Below are positions 8,693-16,296 of a DNA stretch of 64,000 bases, piece by piece. The position numbers and the translations under genes are program-made. The stretch comes from Aldehydirespirator sp965203575 (GTDB lineage Bacteria; Actinomycetota; Acidimicrobiia; Acidimicrobiales; Aldehydirespiratoraceae), in NCBI GenBank assembly GCA_965203575.1, contig OZ241894.1:1612001-1676000 (forward strand), given 5' to 3'. Numbering within the stretch: position 1 is the stretch's first letter; each line of letters opens with the position of its first letter. The notes under the pieces are model-generated. The model did no database searches. It saw only the letters and a list, made by a program, of their open reading frames with translations, and was not told the DNA's origin.

Positions 8693-10093
8693 CTAGGGAA
8701 GGACGTCCAGGTACTCCTCCACGTCCCAGTCCGACACGGTGGCCAGGAACCGCTCCCACTCGTCGTCCTTGTAGTGGAAGAACACCTTGCTCATCTCGCC
8801 CGGCAGCGCACGCATGACGACCTCGTCGCTGCGCAGGGCCTCCAGGGCCTCGCCCAGGGTGAGCGGGATCTTCTCGACGGCCTTGCCGGCCTCCATGGCC
8901 TCGTAGATGTTGCGCTCCTCGGGCTCGCCCGGGTCGAGGCCGCGGTCGAGGCCGTCGTCCATGGCCTGAAGCAGGCCCGCGAACGACAGGTGCGGATTGA
9001 CGGCGCTGTCCACCGAGCGGTACTCGAAGCGGCCCGGGGCGCTGACCCGCAGGGCGGTGGTGCGGTTCTGGAAGCCCCAGTCCGCGAACACGGGCGCCCA
9101 GAAACCCGTGTCCCACAGCCGGCGGTACGAGTTGACCGTCGGCGAGGTCAGGCAGGTCAGGGCCCGCACGTGCTCCAGGATCCCGCCGATGGCCTTCATG
9201 CCGACGGGGCCGGGCAGCTGCGGGTTGTCGCCCTCGGGCATGAACTTGTTGTTGCCGTCGGCGTCCCACAGCGAGATGTTGTGGTGGCAGCCGTTGGCCG
9301 ACACCCCCATGAACGGCTTGGGCATGAAGCACGGGAAGGCCCCGAGCTCGCGGCCGACCTGCTTGCAGACCTGGCGGTAGGTGGTCAGCCGGTCGGCGGT
9401 GAGCTCGGCCCGGTCGAACAGGAAGTTCAGCTCGAGCTGGCCGGGGGCGTCCTCGTGGTCGCCCTGGATCATGTCCAGGCCCATGGCCTCGCAGTACTCC
9501 ACCACCCTGTGGATGAGGGGCTGCAGCTCGGCGAACTGGTCGATGTGGTAGCAGTTGGGCTTGGTCATGCCCTCGACGGTGGGCTTGCCGTCGGCGTCGG
9601 CCTTGAGCCACATCATCTCGGGCTCGCAGCCGGCCCGCAGGTGCAACCCGTGCTTGGCCTCGAACTCGGCGTGGAGGCGCCGCAGGTTCCCCCGGCAGTC
9701 GGAGGTCAGGTAGGCACCGCCGTCCACCTCTTCCTCGCGGCCCCTGAACAGGGTGCACCACACCCGAGCCGTCCTGGAGTCCCAGGGCAGGGGCATGAAG
9801 GTCTCGGGCTCGCCGATACCGACCAGCTCGCGGGCCTCGGGGCCGTAGCCGATGTAGTTCCCGTGGCGGTCGATAAAGAGGTTGGCGGTGGAGCCGTACA
9901 CCAGCTGGAAGCCCTTGCGAGCGATCATGCCGAAGTGCTTGGCCGGTATGCCCTTGCCCATGATCCGTCCCGTCACTGAGACGAACTGGCAGTACAGGTA
10001 CCGGATGTCGTCGGCTTCGATGCGGGCCTCTACCTCTCGGATCTGCTCCTCGCGTCCGTCTGCGGTAACGAACCTCTCAAGATCAGTGGCCAT
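8693..10093 (-). CDS. glutamine synthetase family ligase (GlnT / gamma-glutamylmethylamide synthetase-like)
   Basis: 466 residues, first gene of the operon. It has the glutamine synthetase catalytic fold: CEPEMMWLK and GDHEDAPGQLELNF metal-ligand strands, GVSANGCHHNISLWD, NRTTALRVSAPGRFEYR and VDSAVNPHLSFAGLLQAM. It makes an ATP-dependent gamma-glutamyl amide. Linkage to a split glutamate synthase is typical of GlnT (glxBCD) and of GMAS (mgsABC), which uses methylamine instead of ammonia. I chose ATG at 10093, preceded by a GGGGG tract; open frame continues upstream to 10180 but without family similarity. Substrate choice between ammonia and methylamine cannot be read from the sequence by eye. 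Confidence 0.88.
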   Translation of the reverse strand: MATDLERFVTADGREEQIREVEARIEADDIRYLYCQFVSVTGRIMGKGIPAKHFGMIARKGFQLVYGSTANLFIDRHGNYIGYGPEARELVGIGEPETFMPLPWDSRTARVWCTLFRGREEEVDGGAYLTSDCRGNLRRLHAEFEAKHGLHLRAGCEPEMMWLKADADGKPTVEGMTKPNCYHIDQFAELQPLIHRVVEYCEAMGLDMIQGDHEDAPGQLELNFLFDRAELTADRLTTYRQVCKQVGRELGAFPCFMPKPFMGVSANGCHHNISLWDADGNNKFMPEGDNPQLPGPVGMKAIGGILEHVRALTCLTSPTVNSYRRLWDTGFWAPVFADWGFQNRTTALRVSAPGRFEYRSVDSAVNPHLSFAGLLQAMDDGLDRGLDPGEPEERNIYEAMEAGKAVEKIPLTLGEALEALRSDEVVMRALPGEMSKVFFHYKDDEWERFLATVSDWDVEEYLDVLP

Positions 10094-10308
10094 TTTTCCC
10101 CCTACGGGTGTGGTTGTATTGCGGCGAAACCGTAGCGCTGTTGGCAGGAGCCTCGCCAATATGCCTTGAGCCGGACTCAACCCTAGCGCGACGACTCCCC
10201 ATATGTCTAATCAGAGTAGTGGATCTTTCCCCACATTACTGACAAGGGCCGGAGTGGCTCAGGAGTGGCTGCGGGCCTCGCCCGGACTGATCCGTAGAGT
10301 TGCCCGGG
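10094..10308. promoter_or_regulatory. divergent intergenic region between GS-like operon and MFS gene
   Basis: 215 nt separate the minus-strand GS-like operon from the plus-strand transporter, so both promoters should lie here. An imperfect inverted repeat (AGTAGTGG at 10215-10222 against CCACATTACT at 10231-10240) could be an operator. A TTAGACA half-site on the minus strand lies at about 10203-10209. No other structure is evident. Confidence 0.4.
10295..10300 (+). promoter_or_regulatory. -10 element TAGAGT, leaderless start of MFS gene
   Basis: TAGAGT is followed by 8 nt and then the ATG at 10309. There is no Shine-Dalgarno sequence. The spacing places the transcript start at or next to the start codon. 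Confidence 0.5.
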
Positions 10309-11718
10309 ATGGAACGGGTATCGCGACCGGCCTGGCTGACACTTGCGGTGGTCTCGGTGGCCGTCTTCATGGTCGCGATGGAACTCACGATCATTGCGTT
10401 GGCACTGCCCAAGATCCGGGCGGCGCTGGCGGGCACCACGCCGGCCGCCCTCTCGTGGGTGGTGAACGCATACTCGATCGTGGTGGCCGCCCTGCTGCTG
10501 TTGTCGGGCTGGCTGGCCGACCGCTACGGCCGCAAGCGGGTATTCCGCACCGGGTTGGCCCTGTTCGCGCTGGGCTCCGTCGCAGCCGGCGCCTCAACCA
10601 GCATCGGGATGCTCATCGCGGCACGGGCCCTGCAGGCGGTGGGCGGCTCCATGCAGTACCCGGCCGGGCTGGCCTTGCTGCTCGATGCGTTCCCCCGGAG
10701 CCGCCATCAGACAGCCATCGGCACCTGGGGGGCCGTGGGTGGTCTGGCCGCGGCGGTCGGACCGGCCTTGGGCGCAGTACTCATCGAGGCTTTCGGCTGG
10801 CGGGCCGTGTTCTATGTCAACGTGCCCGTGGCCCTGGCCGCCCTGGTGATCGGCGCACGAGTCCTGCCCGAAAGCAGGGGAGAGAGGCCCACGGCCAGAG
10901 TGGACGTGATCGGCGTGCCCCTGGCGTCGGTGGGGGTGGGCGCGATCATCCTCGGAATCGTTCAGGGTGAGACATGGGGATGGGCGACCGCGGCCACTGT
11001 CGCCTGTTTCGCAGCCGGAGCGCTGCTGGTGGCCGCATTCGCATGGCGCAGCCGGCGCCACCCCGCGCCACTGTTCGACCTCCACTTGCTTCGCATCCGT
11101 TCGTTCATGCTCGGCAACCTCGGCTCGCTGTTCTTCGCCATCGGATTCTTCGCCCTGCTCGTGCCGCTGCCGTCCTTCATCCAGGAAGTCTGGGGATGGT
11201 CCGCGCTGGAGACCGGGCTCGCATACTCGGTTGGGCCCCTGGTCTCGTTCCTGGTCGCGCCGCAGGCCGGCCGGCTGGCCGACCGCATAGGCAACGCCCC
11301 CCTCCTCACCGCCGGATCGGCCTGCGGCATGGCCGGACTGCTATGGCTCGTTCTGACCATCTCCACCGATCCCTCGCTGACACGCCTTCTAGTGGCCACC
11401 GTCCTGGTGGGGATGTCGGCAGGCACCGGCTTCTCACAGCTGGTGGGCGCGGCGCTGCGTGACATTCCCCCGGAGCGCTACGCGATGGCCACCGCCGGTC
11501 GCACCACCTTCTTCCAACTCTCGGTGGCGTTCGCCATCGCCATCGCGTTCGCGATGATCGGCCAGCCGGACGGCGCCGCAGCCCAGCTTGCCGCCTACAA
11601 CACGGTGTGGATCGTGTGCGCCGGCGGCTACTTGTGCAACTTCGTCCTGTTCACCTTCATCTACCCCCGCCGGCCGGGTCCGCTCCCATCCGCTCGGCCT
11701 CTAGAGTCGCGGCCGTGA
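10309..11718 (+). CDS. MFS drug/metabolite exporter, DHA2 (EmrB/QacA-like) family
   Basis: 469 residues, hydrophobic throughout with about 14 predicted membrane segments. It is a proton-driven exporter of the inner membrane. Motif A is clear (GWLADRYGRKRVF, after TM2). LSWVVNAYSIVVAAL is typical of the DHA2 group, and the antiporter motif C region follows near GGLAAAVGPALGAVL. The usual Asp in the TM1 motif is replaced by Glu (MELTIIALALP). Its stop overlaps the GTG of the luciferase-like monooxygenase by 4 nt (GTGA), suggesting co-expression; the exported compound is unknown. Confidence 0.88.
   Translation: MERVSRPAWLTLAVVSVAVFMVAMELTIIALALPKIRAALAGTTPAALSWVVNAYSIVVAALLLLSGWLADRYGRKRVFRTGLALFALGSVAAGASTSIGMLIAARALQAVGGSMQYPAGLALLLDAFPRSRHQTAIGTWGAVGGLAAAVGPALGAVLIEAFGWRAVFYVNVPVALAALVIGARVLPESRGERPTARVDVIGVPLASVGVGAIILGIVQGETWGWATAATVACFAAGALLVAAFAWRSRRHPAPLFDLHLLRIRSFMLGNLGSLFFAIGFFALLVPLPSFIQEVWGWSALETGLAYSVGPLVSFLVAPQAGRLADRIGNAPLLTAGSACGMAGLLWLVLTISTDPSLTRLLVATVLVGMSAGTGFSQLVGAALRDIPPERYAMATAGRTTFFQLSVAFAIAIAFAMIGQPDGAAAQLAAYNTVWIVCAGGYLCNFVLFTFIYPRRPGPLPSARPLESRP
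11702..11707 (+). promoter_or_regulatory. -10 element TAGAGT inside MFS 3' end
   Basis: TAGAGT lies exactly 7 nt before the GTG at 11715. This would give the monooxygenase its own leaderless transcript in addition to read-through from the MFS gene. Confidence 0.45.
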
Positions 11719-13010
11719 AATTCGGGATCTTCTACGAGCACCAGTTGCCCCGTCCCTGGCACGAAGGCGACGAGCAGAGGCTCTTCAACGAGGCGCTGGA
11801 GCAGGTGGAGCTGGCCGACCGGCTGGGCTTCGACTACGCCTGGGAGGTGGAGCACCACTTCCTCGAGGAGTACTCGCACTCCTCCGCGCCCGAGGTGTTC
11901 CTGGCCGCGTGCAGCCAGCGCACCCGGCGCATCCGGCTCGGTCACGGCATCGTGCTGATGCCCCCCGGCTACAACCACCCCGCCAGGGTCGCCGAGCGGA
12001 TCGCCACCCTCGACCTGGTGTCCAACGGCCGGGTGGACTTCGGCACCGGGGAGTCGTCATCCATCCTGGAACTCGGCGGCTTCGGCGTCACTGTGGACGA
12101 CAAGCGCCCAGCCTGGCAGGAGGCCGTTGAGCAGTGCTGCAACATGATGGCCATGGACCCCTACCCCGGCTATGACGGCGACTACTTCTCGATGCCGTGC
12201 CGCAACGTGGTGCCCAAGCCGGTGCAGAAGCCCCATCCCCCACTGTGGGTGGCCTGCTCGAATCGGGAGACGATCAAGCTGGCAGCCAAGCTGGGCATGG
12301 GTGCTCTCACCTTCTCGTTCGTCGATCCGAGCGACGCGGCCGCATGGGTGCAGGACTACTACCGGATCCTCGAGACCGAGTGCGTGCCCATCGGCCATGC
12401 CATCAACCCCAACATCGCCATGGTCACCGGGTTGTCGATTCACCCGGATGAGCAGGAGGCGAAGCGCAGGGGGCTGGACGGCTTCCAATTCTTCGGCTAC
12501 GGGCTCGGTCACCACTACATCTTCGGCCAGCACAAGCCGGGGCGCACCGACATCTGGGCCGACTATCTGGCGGCCAGGCACACCATCGAGGACAAGGGCA
12601 ACCAGAGCGGCATCGGCACGCCCGAGCAGGTTCGCAAGCACCTGCAGGGCTTCGCGGAGGCGGGCGTCGATCAAGTCGTGTTCATCCAGCAGGGTGGCAA
12701 CAACCGCCACGACCACATCTGCGAGACCCTAGAGCTGTTCGCAGCCGACGTGATGGGCGAGTTCGCCGAGTCCGAGGTCGAGCGGGAGCACGCCAAGCTG
12801 CAGCGACTGGCTCCAGCCCTGGACGCGGCCATGGCCCGCAAGGCACCGATGCGAGTCCTCGACGACGACGAGATCCCGGTGTTCGAGGCACTGGGACGCA
12901 GCATCGTGGCCACTCTCCCGCCGGAGGAAGCCTCCCAGGTGGCCAAGACCGTCAAGGAGTGGGCCGAGACGGACATGCCGATCCACGTGCCCGACGACTT
13001 CGGCGCCTGA
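11715..13010 (+). CDS. luciferase-like monooxygenase (LLM class flavin-dependent oxidoreductase)
   Basis: 431 residues of the bacterial luciferase-like TIM-barrel family, which uses FMNH2 or F420. Seen: KFGIFYEHQLPRPW, ADRLGFDYAWEVEHHFLEEYSH (15-50 region), RIRLGHGIVLMPPGYNHPARVAERIATLD, NGRVDFGTGESS and PHPPLWVACSNRETIKLAAKLGMG. About 80 extra residues follow the barrel, a helical charged tail (VEREHAKLQRLAPALDAAMARK). GTG overlaps the MFS stop. The oxidised substrate is unknown, though pairing with an exporter hints at processing and export of one small molecule. Confidence 0.85.
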   Translation: MKFGIFYEHQLPRPWHEGDEQRLFNEALEQVELADRLGFDYAWEVEHHFLEEYSHSSAPEVFLAACSQRTRRIRLGHGIVLMPPGYNHPARVAERIATLDLVSNGRVDFGTGESSSILELGGFGVTVDDKRPAWQEAVEQCCNMMAMDPYPGYDGDYFSMPCRNVVPKPVQKPHPPLWVACSNRETIKLAAKLGMGALTFSFVDPSDAAAWVQDYYRILETECVPIGHAINPNIAMVTGLSIHPDEQEAKRRGLDGFQFFGYGLGHHYIFGQHKPGRTDIWADYLAARHTIEDKGNQSGIGTPEQVRKHLQGFAEAGVDQVVFIQQGGNNRHDHICETLELFAADVMGEFAESEVEREHAKLQRLAPALDAAMARKAPMRVLDDDEIPVFEALGRSIVATLPPEEASQVAKTVKEWAETDMPIHVPDDFGA

Positions 13011-13046
13011 CGATTACCCGGGGCCGAGCGGCGGGGAGAGACGCGG

Positions 13047-14303
13047 TCATCTGGCCATGAGATCCGGAGTCGGATTGTCGATTCCGAGCAGCACCGCCAG
13101 GGCTGCTGTGACCTGATTGCCCACGGCCGGGTTCCGCTCCGGCGGCATGAAGCCGGCCGCGGTCAGGCGGTCCCCCAGGCGGATGAAGATGGTGCAGAAG
13201 CGCATCGCCCCGAACACCTCCCAATAGTGAGGATCGAGCACAGCACGGCCCGAGGCCTGCTCGTAGCGGGCGACCGTCTCATCACGGGTGGGGTAGCCCT
13301 CCAGTCGTGCGATGCCCATGTCGTCGAAGGACATGCGGTCGAACATCAGCCACCACCCCAGATCGGCCTCCGTCGGGCTAAGGGCGCACACTTCCCAGTC
13401 GAGCACGGCCGCGGCCCGGTAGTCCTGCAGGATGATGTTGCCCAACCGGGCGTCTCCCCACGTCAACCCGATCCGGTCGTCGCGGGGGTCATTGGCCTCC
13501 AGCCAGTCGAGCGCGGCATAGAGCACGGGATGCTCCCTACCCGCCAGCTCCGAACGGACGTGGTTGCGGTACAGGTCGATCTGCAGCGCGGTCGTCGGCC
13601 GGCCGGTGCCGCTGGGGTCCAGCCAGCCCAGATCCGCCTCGCGCCAGTCCAGGCTGTGAATTCCGGCGATGGTGTCGATAGCCGAGAACACCATGCGCCG
13701 GCGCTGCGCCGGTGTGGCCTCGTCCACCACGAAGCCCGCCTCGGTGTAGCGGGGGACGTCGGCGGGAATCCGGCCGGGCACGTATCCCATCACGAAGAAG
13801 GGCGCGCCCAGAATGTCGGGGTCGGGCTCGTAACCGAACAGCGGCGGGACCGGGGCCACCCCGGCCTCCGCCACTGCCTTCATCGCCCGGTATTGGAGTT
13901 GCACCGACACCGCGCAATGGGGCGTCTGGGGCGGGAACATGCCGCCGTCGGCGGGCTCGATCCTCACTGCATAGCGCTCCTGGCGATCCGAGCCGTCCTC
14001 GATCCAGGCCGCGTCGAGGATCACCGTCTCGTTGGAGAACCCGGTGCTGACGGGCACTTCGATGTCGATCACGGTGAGGCCGTCCCTGGACGGGAAGGCC
14101 CGCTGCATCCACCGTTCGAGTGCAGCCCGGTAGTGGCTCCGATCGGTTTGGAACTTCGGAGCGTTGGGCAACTCGCTCTCGGCGGGGTCGCTCGGCGCGA
14201 GGCCGGGGTCGCCCTGCACGGGGTCGCCCTGCACGGGGTCGCCCTGCACGGGGCCGCCCTGCGCGGGGCCGGCCGGCTCTGGGGGTCTGTGTGGGTTCGA
14301 CAC
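13047..14303 (-). CDS. APH-type phosphotransferase (aminoglycoside phosphotransferase fold; ACAD10/11 kinase-like)
   Basis: 418 residues of the aminoglycoside/choline kinase fold. N-lobe: FSNETVILDA and ERYAVRIEP. The catalytic loop reads LTWGDARLGNII, with Trp where most members have His but with the catalytic Asp and Asn kept, and the metal Asp is in VLDWEV. Kinases of this subgroup resemble the N-terminal domain of ACAD10/ACAD11, which phosphorylates 4-hydroxyacyl-CoA. The start is GTG at 14303; the first 45 residues are a Gly/Pro/Asp linker containing a 15-bp tandem repeat. It is divergent from the thioesterase with only 19 nt between the start codons. Confidence 0.8.
   Translation of the reverse strand: MSNPHRPPEPAGPAQGGPVQGDPVQGDPVQGDPGLAPSDPAESELPNAPKFQTDRSHYRAALERWMQRAFPSRDGLTVIDIEVPVSTGFSNETVILDAAWIEDGSDRQERYAVRIEPADGGMFPPQTPHCAVSVQLQYRAMKAVAEAGVAPVPPLFGYEPDPDILGAPFFVMGYVPGRIPADVPRYTEAGFVVDEATPAQRRRMVFSAIDTIAGIHSLDWREADLGWLDPSGTGRPTTALQIDLYRNHVRSELAGREHPVLYAALDWLEANDPRDDRIGLTWGDARLGNIILQDYRAAAVLDWEVCALSPTEADLGWWLMFDRMSFDDMGIARLEGYPTRDETVARYEQASGRAVLDPHYWEVFGAMRFCTIFIRLGDRLTAAGFMPPERNPAVGNQVTAALAVLLGIDNPTPDLMAR
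14205..14264. repeat. four tandem copies of a 15-bp unit
   Basis: Units of GGGGTCGCCCTGCAC (the last one degenerate) run head to tail. They encode the GDPVQ repeats in the N-terminal linker of the APH-type kinase. In-frame length changes would be tolerated here. Confidence 0.9.
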
Positions 14304-14309
14304 GCCGCG

Positions 14310-14315
14310 TAGTGT
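14310..14315 (+). promoter_or_regulatory. -10 element TAGTGT, leaderless start of thioesterase
   Basis: TAGTGT is exactly 7 nt before the ATG at 14323 and no Shine-Dalgarno is present. The same bases read on the minus strand give CACACT, 7 nt before the GTG of the kinase gene, so the two divergent promoters may overlap. Confidence 0.5.
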
Positions 14316-14322
14316 GCCGCAG

Positions 14323-14799
14323 ATGCCCGACACTTCGCCACGTGCCCAGTCCCACGAGGACTCCACCCCCGACGACGCCGACAGCCGAGCGCGACGGCTG
14401 CACGACCAGGACCGGGCGGCCCGCGAGCTGGGCATCGAATTGACCGGCACAGGGCCGGGGACCGCCACCGCTCGCATGACGGTGCGAGGCGACATGCTCA
14501 ATGGCGCGGGCAAGTGTCACGGAGGCGTGATCTTCACCCTGGCCGACACCGCCTTCCAGTGCGCGTGCAACACCCACGGCCGGCTGACCGTGTCGTCGGG
14601 GGCCTCGATCCAGTTCGTCCGGCCCGCGGCGGAGGGCGACGAGTTGATCGCGGTATGTGTGGAGCGCTACCGCAACCGTTCGGGCGGCGGCTACGACGTC
14701 ACCGTCACCCGCGCCGGCGCGGGAGCGGGATCAGGCGCACCACAACTCCTGGCCCTGTTCAGGGGCCAAGCCCACGAATTGAGGTCGGCGACTCCCTAG
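14323..14799 (+). CDS. PaaI-family hotdog acyl-CoA thioesterase
   Basis: 158 residues. The hotdog core contains the PaaI signature CHGGVIFTLADTAFQCACN near residues 65-83, and SGASIQFVRPAAEGDEL and GGYDVTVTR strands. PaaI enzymes hydrolyse (hydroxy)phenylacetyl-CoA and related thioesters to release trapped CoA. No phenylacetate catabolic operon is present, only an orphan PaaD-like gene 4 kb away, so the substrate is open. It ends 16 nt from the convergent TRAP receptor gene. Confidence 0.85.
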   Translation: MPDTSPRAQSHEDSTPDDADSRARRLHDQDRAARELGIELTGTGPGTATARMTVRGDMLNGAGKCHGGVIFTLADTAFQCACNTHGRLTVSSGASIQFVRPAAEGDELIAVCVERYRNRSGGGYDVTVTRAGAGAGSGAPQLLALFRGQAHELRSATP

Positions 14800-14815
14800 G
14801 CGCCGACCGCGGCGA

Positions 14816-16108
14816 TCAGACCTGGGTCTGCTGGCTGAGGAACGACCGCTCGGCCAGTCCGTGCCACTCCGAGATGCCGTCGCGGAACTCGCGCCACGGC
14901 CCGAGGATCCGGGCGAAATTCTCGTCGTCGGCGGCCACGCCGTCGAGTACGTTCTCGGTCTCGGCTTTGAACGCGGCCATCAACTCGGGCGAGAACTCGC
15001 GGATCTGAGCGAACGCCTTGACCCTCTGGAGGTCCGCCTGGTTGAGCACGTCGTAGGTGGCCATGGTCCTCATGTTGGCGTCGGCCGCGGCAACCTGGAT
15101 GGCGGCCTGGTACTCCGGGGGCAGCTCGTTCCACCTCTCCAGGGAGATCTGGACCTCGAGTGCCGTGCCCGGCTCCCACCATCCCGGGTGGTAGTAGAAC
15201 AGGTCGCCCTGGAACTGGTCGAGGCCGAGGATCAGGTCGTCGGTCGGGCCGACGAACTCGGCGCCGTCGATGGCGCCGGTCTGGATGGCCTGCAGGATCT
15301 CGCCGCCGGCCAGCGTCACCTGCTCGCCGCCGAGGTTCTCCAGCACTCGCCCGGCGAGGCCGGGAATGCGCATCTTGAGGCCGTTCAGATCGTCGACGGA
15401 GTTGATCTCCTGGGTGAACCAGCCGCCCATCTGGCAGCCGGTGGCGCCGCCGGGGAAGGCGATGATGCCGTGCTCAGCCGCGTAGAACTCGTTGAGCATG
15501 TCGATGCCGCTCCGCCGGCCCTCGTTGTCGAAGGTGCCGTACAGCCAGGCGTTCTGCTGGCGCTGGTTGAGCCCGAACGGGACCGCGGTGCCGAACTGCT
15601 GCACCGGGCTGATGCCGACGTAGTAGTAGGAGGCGGTGTGACCCATCTCCACACCGAGGTCGCGCACCGTCTGCAGTACCTCGAGGCCGCCGACGATCTC
15701 GCCCGCCGGGCGAGCGTGGATGACGAAGCGCCCGCCGGTGAGCTCGCTCACCCTCCGGGCGAAATACTGCGCCGAACCGAACAGCGTCACCAGGGCGGTG
15801 GGCCAGCTGGTGGCCATCTGCCACTCGAGCTCGGGACCCTGCGCGGTCACAGCCACCGTGTCGGTGGGTTCGGCGGCAGCCGTCGTGGTGGTCTCGGCGG
15901 CCTCGGGCGCGTCTGTCGCGGTGGGGGCCGGAGCCTCCTCGGCGTCATCTCCGCAAGCAGCCAGGATCGAAGAGGCCGCTGCGAACCCGGCTACACCGAG
16001 CCCACCCTTGATGAATCCCCGCCTGGCCAGACTCGAAGAGTTGGCTTCGTCGAGGATCGAGTCGACAGCACCGCCGTCGGTCGGGGTCGAACTTGCTTCC
16101 TGAGTCAT
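14816..16108 (-). CDS. dctP: TRAP transporter solute receptor (DctP family), Tat lipoprotein
   Basis: 430 residues. The N-terminus carries a twin-arginine signal (LARRGFIKGG) running into a lipobox ILAACG, so the mature protein should be membrane-anchored after Tat export. An Ala/Thr/Glu-rich linker follows, then the DctP fold: ELEWQMATSWPTALVTLFGSAQYFA, VHARPAGEIVGGLEVLQTV and MRIPGLAGRVLENLGGEQVTLAGGEILQAIQTGAIDGAEFVGPTDD. This matches the TAXI-distinct DctP group, whose members bind carboxylates such as 2-oxo acids. ATG at 16108 has GGAGGG 6 nt upstream. It is the last gene of dctQ-dctM-dctP. Confidence 0.92.
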   Translation of the reverse strand: MTQEASSTPTDGGAVDSILDEANSSSLARRGFIKGGLGVAGFAAASSILAACGDDAEEAPAPTATDAPEAAETTTTAAAEPTDTVAVTAQGPELEWQMATSWPTALVTLFGSAQYFARRVSELTGGRFVIHARPAGEIVGGLEVLQTVRDLGVEMGHTASYYYVGISPVQQFGTAVPFGLNQRQQNAWLYGTFDNEGRRSGIDMLNEFYAAEHGIIAFPGGATGCQMGGWFTQEINSVDDLNGLKMRIPGLAGRVLENLGGEQVTLAGGEILQAIQTGAIDGAEFVGPTDDLILGLDQFQGDLFYYHPGWWEPGTALEVQISLERWNELPPEYQAAIQVAAADANMRTMATYDVLNQADLQRVKAFAQIREFSPELMAAFKAETENVLDGVAADDENFARILGPWREFRDGISEWHGLAERSFLSQQTQV

Positions 16109-16261
16109 AAGAATCCCTCCATGTAGGACGCTTGCTTGCTCCGCCGTCGACTCCTCCGCGGGACGGATGACTCTGAGTCGTTGGCGAGCGGAAGAATACA
16201 CGACCTACACGCGGCTTGCCCGGGAACGTCGACATGATGATCGCGCCGACTATTTTGTAGA

Positions 16262-16290
16262 GGGCCGCGCGCGGCCGGTGGCCGCCCCGG
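16262..16290 (-). promoter_or_regulatory. GC-rich stem-loop between dctM and dctP
   Basis: A perfect palindrome GGCCGCGCGCGGCC (16263-16276) overlaps an alternative 6-bp hairpin, GCGGCC-3 nt-GGCCGC (16271-16285). On the transcribed strand it lies just after the dctM stop and is followed by an A/T-rich stretch without a T run. It could be an attenuator or an RNA-stabilising element that lets dctP be expressed at a different level from the permeases. Confidence 0.45.
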
Positions 16291-16296
16291 CTGGCG

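Noticed and set aside
10094..10140. A GlnR-type box upstream of the GS-like operon
   Set aside because: Only a single GAAAC core was seen, without the flanking GTnAC elements.
14164..14322. Longer N-terminus for the PaaI-like thioesterase
   Set aside because: The open frame upstream is antisense to the kinase gene and its 15-bp repeats; ATG 14323 has a matching -10 element.
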